A DNA stretch of 64,000 bases, from contig NZ_WBSM01000001.1 in NCBI RefSeq assembly GCF_009299505.1, positions 496,001 to 560,000 on the forward strand, given 5' to 3'. The DNA comes from Bifidobacterium ramosum. GTDB lineage: Bacteria > Actinomycetota > Actinomycetes > Actinomycetales > Bifidobacteriaceae. Of the stretch, positions 59,257-64,000 are shown piece after piece. Position 1 is the first letter of the stretch. Every line of letters starts with the position of its first letter. The notes beneath the pieces were generated by a model. The model did not search any database and was not told the origin of the DNA. It saw nothing but the letters and a program-made list of their open reading frames with translations. A program made the position numbers and the translations under genes.

Positions 59257-60239
59257 TATTCATCCTCCCCTGTCGTCGCGTACGACAGATTGCCGGAAGC
59301 CGCCGCTTCCAGTGTAATCGACTTGGATTTGGAAACCTGCGGGTAGATGCCGGATTCGGCGAACGACGCGTACAACGCGGGCTGCCGCTTGGATCCTACG
59401 GCGTCGGCGAGCTCGTTGCGGTTGCCGATCGCCTCGATCCGGTACGGGCTCTGCACCGGGTTCACGCCGACCATGATGGTCTGTCCGGCCGTTCTGATGG
59501 ACGTCTGCACGCCGAGACGATAGCCGTTGATCGAGATGGCCTCCGCGCCGGACTGCCACAGCAGCGAGACGAACATCTGCAGGTCGGCGTCGCTGACGAG
59601 TCGGATCTGGTCGCTGGTGTTGTCGCGGTGGTAGGTGCCGTTGGCCGAGTCGTCCGCGGCGATCGGGTTGGCAAGCGTCAGGGTGATGCCCTCCCCCGTC
59701 ACCCGCGTGACGCCGTTGACCATTTCGTCCTGCATGAGCGTGTCGTTCTGCGCCGTGCTGCCGATCTTCTTCGACTGTGCGGTGACCTGGCCCTGCAGCG
59801 CGCTGACCTCGGTGTTGAGCTTGTCGACCTGCGTGTTGAGCTCCTCGAGTTCGCTGGCCCAGTTCTGGCGTACGGCCTTGCGCGGGTCGGTGTGCAGGCG
59901 CTGGATGAACAGGCAGCCGAAAAAGCCGACCGCCACGCAGATGACGAACACGACCACGCGCGTGAACCACAGTTCGATCGCGGAAGTCGGCCGTTGCGTC
60001 AGCCGCGAATCGGAGAACAACGGATCCATCGGGCGGTTGGTCAGATCGTCGATGAGCTGCAGCGAGTCGTCGTGCGCCTTGCGACGTCGACGGCGGGAGC
60101 TTTGCGCGGCGCTGGCCGGCACGACGTGATGCGACGTGAGTCCGCCGAAGGACTGGGAGAATGCCGCGCGCCGCCGTACCGACGCGTTTTCGTCGGGTAC
60201 GGGGAATGTCGCTGGACGCTGGTCGAACTCTTCCGGCAT
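59256..60239 (-). CDS. DUF881 family membrane protein
   Basis: 327 residues. A long cytoplasmic N-terminus (about 100 residues, including SRRRRRKAHDDSLQLIDDLTN), a membrane helix (LWFTRVVVFVICVAVGFFGCLFI), a coiled coil (LEELNTQVDKLNTEVSALQGQVTAQSKKIG) and the DUF881 domain (TRVTGEGITLTLANPIAADD, then QSGAEAISINGYRLGVQTSIRTAGQTIMVGVNPVQSPYRIEAIGNRNEL). Paralogue of the 58099-58917 protein. Confidence 0.93.
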   Translation of the reverse strand: MPEEFDQRPATFPVPDENASVRRRAAFSQSFGGLTSHHVVPASAAQSSRRRRRKAHDDSLQLIDDLTNRPMDPLFSDSRLTQRPTSAIELWFTRVVVFVICVAVGFFGCLFIQRLHTDPRKAVRQNWASELEELNTQVDKLNTEVSALQGQVTAQSKKIGSTAQNDTLMQDEMVNGVTRVTGEGITLTLANPIAADDSANGTYHRDNTSDQIRLVSDADLQMFVSLLWQSGAEAISINGYRLGVQTSIRTAGQTIMVGVNPVQSPYRIEAIGNRNELADAVGSKRQPALYASFAESGIYPQVSKSKSITLEAAASGNLSYATTGEDE

Positions 60240-60251
60240 GGGCGTCGTCGC

Positions 60252-60878
60252 CTACCGCTCGTTGCGACGGACGTCACGGTCGTCGCAGATCAAACGCAAC
60301 CCCTGCCGCAGGTAGATGTAGCCGGCCAGCCAGTACAGGCCGATGCCCCAGATGCCGGCGGCGAGGGCCGCCAGATGCAGCAGGTCGACCATGGGATTGG
60401 TCCAGATGTCGCAGAAGATCAGCGCAGTGATCGAGATCATGAGCATGGCGGTACCGGCCTTGCCGACGAAGTTGACCGGCAGCGGACCATAGTCGTGCTG
60501 GGCGAGCCACAGCACTTCGATGCCCATGAGCAGGTCGCGCAGGCCGACAATGATGATCATCCACCACGGGATGATGCCGGCGATGCCGAGCGCGAGCACG
60601 CTGCACAGGATGAGCAGCCGGTCGGCGATCGGGTCGAGGATCTGGCCGACCTTGCTCACCTGGTCAAGCAGACGGGCAAGAATGCCGTCCACGCCGTCGG
60701 ACACTGCCGACAATGCGAGCACCGCAAGCGCCTCGATCATGTGGTGATGCGAGACCAGCGCCGCGATGATCGGAATCGAGATGATGCGTAACAGGCTGAT
60801 GAGGTTGGGCACCGTCACGTAGATGTCGCGCGGTTCCGGACTGTACTTCCTGCTGAACTTCCGTTTGAGATCGATCAT
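60252..60878 (-). CDS. CDP-alcohol phosphatidyltransferase (PgsA-like)
   Basis: 208 residues. The CDP-AP motif is visible as SDGVDGILARLLDQVSKVGQILDPIAD (D-x2-D-G-x2-A-R-x8-G-x3-D-x3-D). TVPNLISLLRIISIPIIAAL precedes it, and further membrane helices follow. It makes a phospholipid head-group transfer, probably glycerophosphate (PgsA-type) for phosphatidylglycerol. It begins the cluster with DUF881 and Sbp genes. Confidence 0.92.
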   Translation of the reverse strand: MIDLKRKFSRKYSPEPRDIYVTVPNLISLLRIISIPIIAALVSHHHMIEALAVLALSAVSDGVDGILARLLDQVSKVGQILDPIADRLLILCSVLALGIAGIIPWWMIIIVGLRDLLMGIEVLWLAQHDYGPLPVNFVGKAGTAMLMISITALIFCDIWTNPMVDLLHLAALAAGIWGIGLYWLAGYIYLRQGLRLICDDRDVRRNER

Positions 60879-60890
60879 GCGTCCGGTGGG

Positions 60891-61742
60891 CTACATCCTC
60901 GACGCCTGCAGCGCGGTCACGATGATGCCGCGCGCACCGACCTCGTACAGCTGGTCCATGAGCTGGTTGACCTTCGCCTTGGGCACCATGACGCGCACGG
61001 CGACCCACTGCTTGTCGTGCAGCGGCGAGATCGTCGGGCTTTCGAAGCCGGGGGTCACGTCGACCGCGGCGGCGACCTTGGCGACCGGGATGTCGTAGTC
61101 CATGAGCACGTAGCGCTGCGCGGTGAGCACACCCTGCAGACGGCGCGAGAACCTGACGAGGCGCTCGTCGTGTTCGTCGAGACGCGGCGAGCGGATGAGC
61201 ACGGCCTGCGAATGCAGGATCGGGTCGGCGAAGATACGCAGGCCCGCATTGCGCAGCGTCGTGCCGGTGGACACGACGTCGGCGATCAGGTCGGCGACGC
61301 CGAGCTGCACGGACGATTCGACCGCACCGTCCAGATGGATGGTCTCCGCGTCGATGCCATGCTCGACGAGATAGTCGTGCACGAGTTTGTCGAAGGAGGT
61401 GGCCACGCGCTTGCCCTGGATGTCTTCGAGCGTGCTGATCGGCGAATCGTTCGGCGCGGCGAAGCGGAACGTGGACGCGCCGAAGCCGAGCTCCATATGC
61501 TCCTTGGCCTCCGTACCGGAGTTGAGCAGTAGGTCATGGCCGGTGATGCCCACGTCGATGGTGCCGCGGCCGACATACACGGCGATGTCGAGCGGACGCA
61601 GATAGAACAGTTCGATCCCGTTGTCCGGATCCTCGACGACGAGCTGGCGCGGGTTCGACCGCAGACGGTACCCCGCCTCGGCCAGCATGTTCCATGCGGG
61701 TTCGGACAGCATGCCCTTGTTGGGCACGGCGATGCGTAGCAT
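60891..61742 (-). CDS. hisG: ATP phosphoribosyltransferase, long form
   Basis: 283 residues from ATG 61742 behind [32 protein letters not shown], the [15 protein letters not shown] and [24 protein letters not shown] (PRPP-binding) motifs, and a C-terminal ACT-like domain ([39 protein letters not shown]) that binds histidine. It commits PRPP and ATP to histidine synthesis; the long form is self-regulated. Confidence 0.96.
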   Translation of the reverse strand: MLRIAVPNKGMLSEPAWNMLAEAGYRLRSNPRQLVVEDPDNGIELFYLRPLDIAVYVGRGTIDVGITGHDLLLNSGTEAKEHMELGFGASTFRFAAPNDSPISTLEDIQGKRVATSFDKLVHDYLVEHGIDAETIHLDGAVESSVQLGVADLIADVVSTGTTLRNAGLRIFADPILHSQAVLIRSPRLDEHDERLVRFSRRLQGVLTAQRYVLMDYDIPVAKVAAAVDVTPGFESPTISPLHDKQWVAVRVMVPKAKVNQLMDQLYEVGARGIIVTALQASRM

Positions 61743-61806
61743 GTTTCCTCCTTGCGACCGGTCCGTGCCGCGGGGAATCCGCACACGGACCGGAATCATT
61801 GACGCG

Positions 61807-62070
61807 TTACAGGTTCTTGTAGATGTCCTCGAGCGTGATGCCGCGGTCGATCATCATGACCTGCAGGTGATAGATGAGCTGGCTCATCTCCTCGGCGGTG
61901 CGCTCGGCGCCTTCGTATTCGGCGGCGATCCAGGTCTCCCCCGCCTCTTCGACGATCTTCTTGCCGATGAAGTGGGTGCCCTTGGCCAGCTCGTCCACGG
62001 TCAGGGAGCCGGCCTGCTTGGCGGCGGCCTTCTCGCTCAGTTCGGCGAACAGCGATTCGAAAGTCTTCAT
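61807..62070 (-). CDS. hisE: phosphoribosyl-ATP pyrophosphatase
   Basis: 87 residues. [70 protein letters not shown] is the MazG-like HisE core with EExxE/ExxD metal ligands. It removes pyrophosphate from phosphoribosyl-ATP, the second step of histidine synthesis. hisE precedes hisG, 64 nt apart, in the same operon. Confidence 0.96.
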   Translation of the reverse strand: MKTFESLFAELSEKAAAKQAGSLTVDELAKGTHFIGKKIVEEAGETWIAAEYEGAERTAEEMSQLIYHLQVMMIDRGITLEDIYKNL

Positions 62071-62118
62071 GTCTGTGGTGTCCTTGCGTGGGTTGCGGAT
62101 TGCGATACGTTCCGGCTG

Positions 62119-62784
62119 TCAGGCGCGGAACGCGGCCTCGGCCTTGGCGCGAATGTCGTCGATGGCCTGCGCCGGGTCTTCGGCGCCGTACACGGCGGAG
62201 CCGGCGACGAGCACGTCGGCGCCCGCCTCTGCCACGATGTGGGCGGTCTTCGGGCTCACGCCGCCATCCACCTGGATCTTGGTCGCAAGGCCGCGGCGGG
62301 TGATCTCGTCGCGCAGGCGGCGGACCTTGGCCATCTGGTTGTCGAGGAACTTCTGGCCGCCGAAGCCGGGCTCGACGGTCATGACGAGGATCATGTCGAA
62401 CTCGTCGAGGATGTCGAAAATCGGTTCGACCGGTTCGGCCGGGCGCACGGCAAAGCAGGCCTTGCAGCCCATGTCGCGCAGCTGGCGTGCCAGACGCACC
62501 GGCGCGTGGGTGGCGCCCATGTGGAAGGAGACGGAGGCGGCGCCGAGCTTGGCGTATTCGGGGGCCCAGCGGTCCGGATCCTCGATCATGAGGTGCACGT
62601 CGACCGGCAGGTCGGTGACCTGGCAGATGCGGCCGACGATCGGCTCGCCGAGGGTGAGGTTCGGCACGAAATGGTGATCCATCACATCGACGTGAACGAG
62701 ATCGGCGTTGGCAATGGCCTTGAGGTCGCGCTCAAGGTTGCAGAAATCGGCGGACAGGATGCTGGGTGCGATTTGAATAGTCAT
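62119..62784 (-). CDS. rpe: ribulose-phosphate 3-epimerase
   Basis: 221 residues from ATG 62784; an ATG at 62793 is also possible. IQIAPSILSADFCNLERDL, LVHVDVMDHHFVPNLTLGE, DLPVDVHLMIEDPDRWA, MILVMTVEPGFGGQKFLDN and KIQVDGGVSPKTAHIVAEAGADVLVAGSAVYG match the family, with the H, D and E metal-binding residues. It interconverts ribulose-5-P and xylulose-5-P, feeding the bifid shunt and pentose pathway. Confidence 0.97.
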   Translation of the reverse strand: MTIQIAPSILSADFCNLERDLKAIANADLVHVDVMDHHFVPNLTLGEPIVGRICQVTDLPVDVHLMIEDPDRWAPEYAKLGAASVSFHMGATHAPVRLARQLRDMGCKACFAVRPAEPVEPIFDILDEFDMILVMTVEPGFGGQKFLDNQMAKVRRLRDEITRRGLATKIQVDGGVSPKTAHIVAEAGADVLVAGSAVYGAEDPAQAIDDIRAKAEAAFRA

Positions 62785-62898
62785 GGTTGTCATTCTATGG
62801 AGTCTGAGCGACGAGCGGCACGCTGGGGCGCCGTCCGCCGCGGTTGTTCACTGATTGTTTGCCTGATGCCGTTGGACCGGGGTCGGGCGGGGTGCGGT

Positions 62899-63825
62899 TC
62901 AGCCGCGCTTGGCGCCGGCCCGTTCGTCGGCGATCGACTGGCGTTCGAGTTCGTCTGCGGTGACGGCGGTGAGCTGCGCGGACAGTCTGTCGCTGTCGCC
63001 GCCGAACTGCCAGAGCACGACGAACAGGACGCAGCCGAGGATGAAGCACAGGATCGCGGTCCACACGTTGATGCGCAGGCCGAGGATGATCGTCGAGTAG
63101 TTGATGCGGATCATTTCGATCCACGTGCGTCCGAGACCATACCACATGAGGTACATGGCGAACTGCTGGCCGGCCTTGAGCACGCCCCACAGCTTGTGGC
63201 CAAGCCATACGATGATCGCGGCGCCGATGAGGTTCCAGATCATCTCGTACAGGAAGGTGGGATGGAACAGCGTGCCGGTCGGGCATGCCTGGCCGTTATA
63301 GCAGATCTCGGTCTTGCCGATCGCGTCCGCGTCGTTGAGCTTGAGGCCCCACGGCAGGGTCGTCGGCTTGCCGTACAACTCCTGGTTGAACCAGTTGCCG
63401 AGGCGGCCGATGACCTGCGCGACCATAAGGCCCGGGGCGAGCGCGTCGGCGAGCAGCGCGAACGGGTACCGCTTGTGGCGGCACCACAGGAACGCGGCCA
63501 GCGCGCCGATGGAGATGCCGCCGAAGATCGCCATGCCGCCCTCCCACACCTTGAGGATGTTGACGAGGTTGCCGGTGGGCGGGAAGTACTGGTCCGGCGT
63601 GGTGATGCAGTGGTAGAGGCGCGCGCCGACGAGTCCGCTCGGCACGGCGACGAGCGTGGTATCGAGTACCTGGTCGAAGGTGCCGCCGACGCGCTTCCAG
63701 CGTGTCGTCAGGATCGCGACGGCCGCGCAGATGCCGATCAGAATGCAGATCGCGTACATGCGGATGGTCACCGGGCCGATCTGGAAGTATGAGAACGTCG
63801 GTGACGGGATATAAGCCAGGTTCAT
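62899..63825 (-). CDS. lgt: prolipoprotein diacylglyceryl transferase
   Basis: 308 residues. Seven membrane helices. PSPTFSYFQIGPVTIRMYA and VWEGGMAIFGGISIGALAAF precede the signature GRLGNWFNQELYGKPTTLPWG. Later LFHPTFLYEMIWNLIGA is also conserved. The C-terminal about 35 residues are hydrophilic. It attaches diacylglycerol to the Cys of prolipoproteins. Confidence 0.97.
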   Translation of the reverse strand: MNLAYIPSPTFSYFQIGPVTIRMYAICILIGICAAVAILTTRWKRVGGTFDQVLDTTLVAVPSGLVGARLYHCITTPDQYFPPTGNLVNILKVWEGGMAIFGGISIGALAAFLWCRHKRYPFALLADALAPGLMVAQVIGRLGNWFNQELYGKPTTLPWGLKLNDADAIGKTEICYNGQACPTGTLFHPTFLYEMIWNLIGAAIIVWLGHKLWGVLKAGQQFAMYLMWYGLGRTWIEMIRINYSTIILGLRINVWTAILCFILGCVLFVVLWQFGGDSDRLSAQLTAVTADELERQSIADERAGAKRG

Positions 63826-63870
63826 CGTGTGATGCTCGCCTCTCTACTTGTGGGTTGCCGCTGTCATCCT

Positions 63871-63925
63871 ACCGCAGTCCGGCGGGAACCGACGCAGATT
63901 CGGTCGGTTCCCGCCGGACTGCGGT
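63871..63925. repeat. 23-bp perfect inverted repeat upstream of lgt
   Basis: Arms 63871-63893 and 63903-63925 (start ACCGCAGTCCGGCGGG), loop of 9 nt, no T-tract. It lies between the trpA-like gene end and lgt on the minus strand. Confidence 0.85.
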
Positions 63926-63936
63926 GCCGCGACATG

Positions 63937-64000
63937 CTAGCGCGCGTTGTGGATGCCGTCGGCGAGCGACTCGGCCTTGGCTGCGAGGTCCTTGAGACCA
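63937..64000 (-). CDS. C-terminal end of a gene, probably tryptophan synthase alpha
   Basis: Only the last 20 residues are visible: GLKDLAAKAESLADGIHNAR and a TAG stop at 63937-63939. The helical, alanine-rich end resembles the C-terminus of TrpA (which also ends in a helix of this type), and trpA next to lgt is a known arrangement in bifidobacteria. Too short for a firm call. Confidence 0.5.
   Translation of the reverse strand, partial: GLKDLAAKAESLADGIHNAR

Overview
The window is high-GC actinobacterial DNA, most likely from a Bifidobacterium. The host part carries RbpA, a PafB-PafC type WYL fusion, a GarA-like FHA protein beside an FtsR-like MerR regulator, a fused Cmk-Der protein and a UDPGP-type UTP-glucose-1-phosphate uridylyltransferase. 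The genus is an inference from gene content and order, not from any database comparison.

Bases 1 to about 27,610 are the right part of an integrated siphovirus prophage; its left end, with distal tail and lysis genes, lies outside the window. From right to left it reads: tyrosine integrase (26.3-27.6 kb); a divergent cargo gene of unknown function; a HigBA toxin-antitoxin pair; an ImmA-like metalloprotease; a KilA-N antirepressor with an apparent frameshift; a Cro-like/CI-like pair facing each other across an operator array; and a lysogeny block in which plus-strand and minus-strand genes alternate. A long leftward early operon follows (19.7 to 14.1 kb): DivIVA-like mini-protein, YqaJ exonuclease, RecT, SSB, Holliday junction resolvase, a replisome organiser that contains an origin-like repeat cluster, and several tiny genes joined by ATGA/GTGA overlaps. 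Next come a RelE-type toxin, antitoxin and orphan HicB-like gene, and a plus-strand cassette of three small genes with its own promoter and terminators. The packaging and morphogenesis genes end the prophage: HNH, terminase, portal, MuF with a toxin-like tail, tRNA-Tyr, scaffold, HK97-type capsid, connectors, major tail protein, a -1 frameshifted tail chaperone pair and tape measure.

From 27.7 kb on, the sequence is ordinary chromosome: fructosamine kinase family protein, UppP, a PAC2 protein, six tRNA genes (Gly, Cys, Val, Val, Ala, Gly), thrS, a YebC-type regulator, ruvCAB, yajC, apt, sucCD, a DUF6350 membrane protein, purH, a DUF3017 protein, an aquaporin, an RluB-type pseudouridine synthase, cmk-der, tRNA-Pro, the uridylyltransferase, the PafBC-type regulator, a HelY/Mtr4-like helicase, rbpA and a HAD phosphatase. 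A leftward block then holds FtsR-like MerR, FHA protein, two DUF881 proteins around a small basic membrane protein, a CDP-alcohol phosphatidyltransferase, hisG, hisE, rpe, lgt and the end of what is probably trpA. Long inverted repeats mark many intergenic regions, including a four-copy hairpin family found in pairs at two convergent gene ends.

The best candidates for new biology are the MuF protein with a nuclease-like C-terminus followed by a tRNA gene, the independent plus-strand small-protein cassette, the cargo gene next to the integrase, the phage DivIVA-like protein, and two toxin-antitoxin modules that appear to use leaderless toxin mRNAs.
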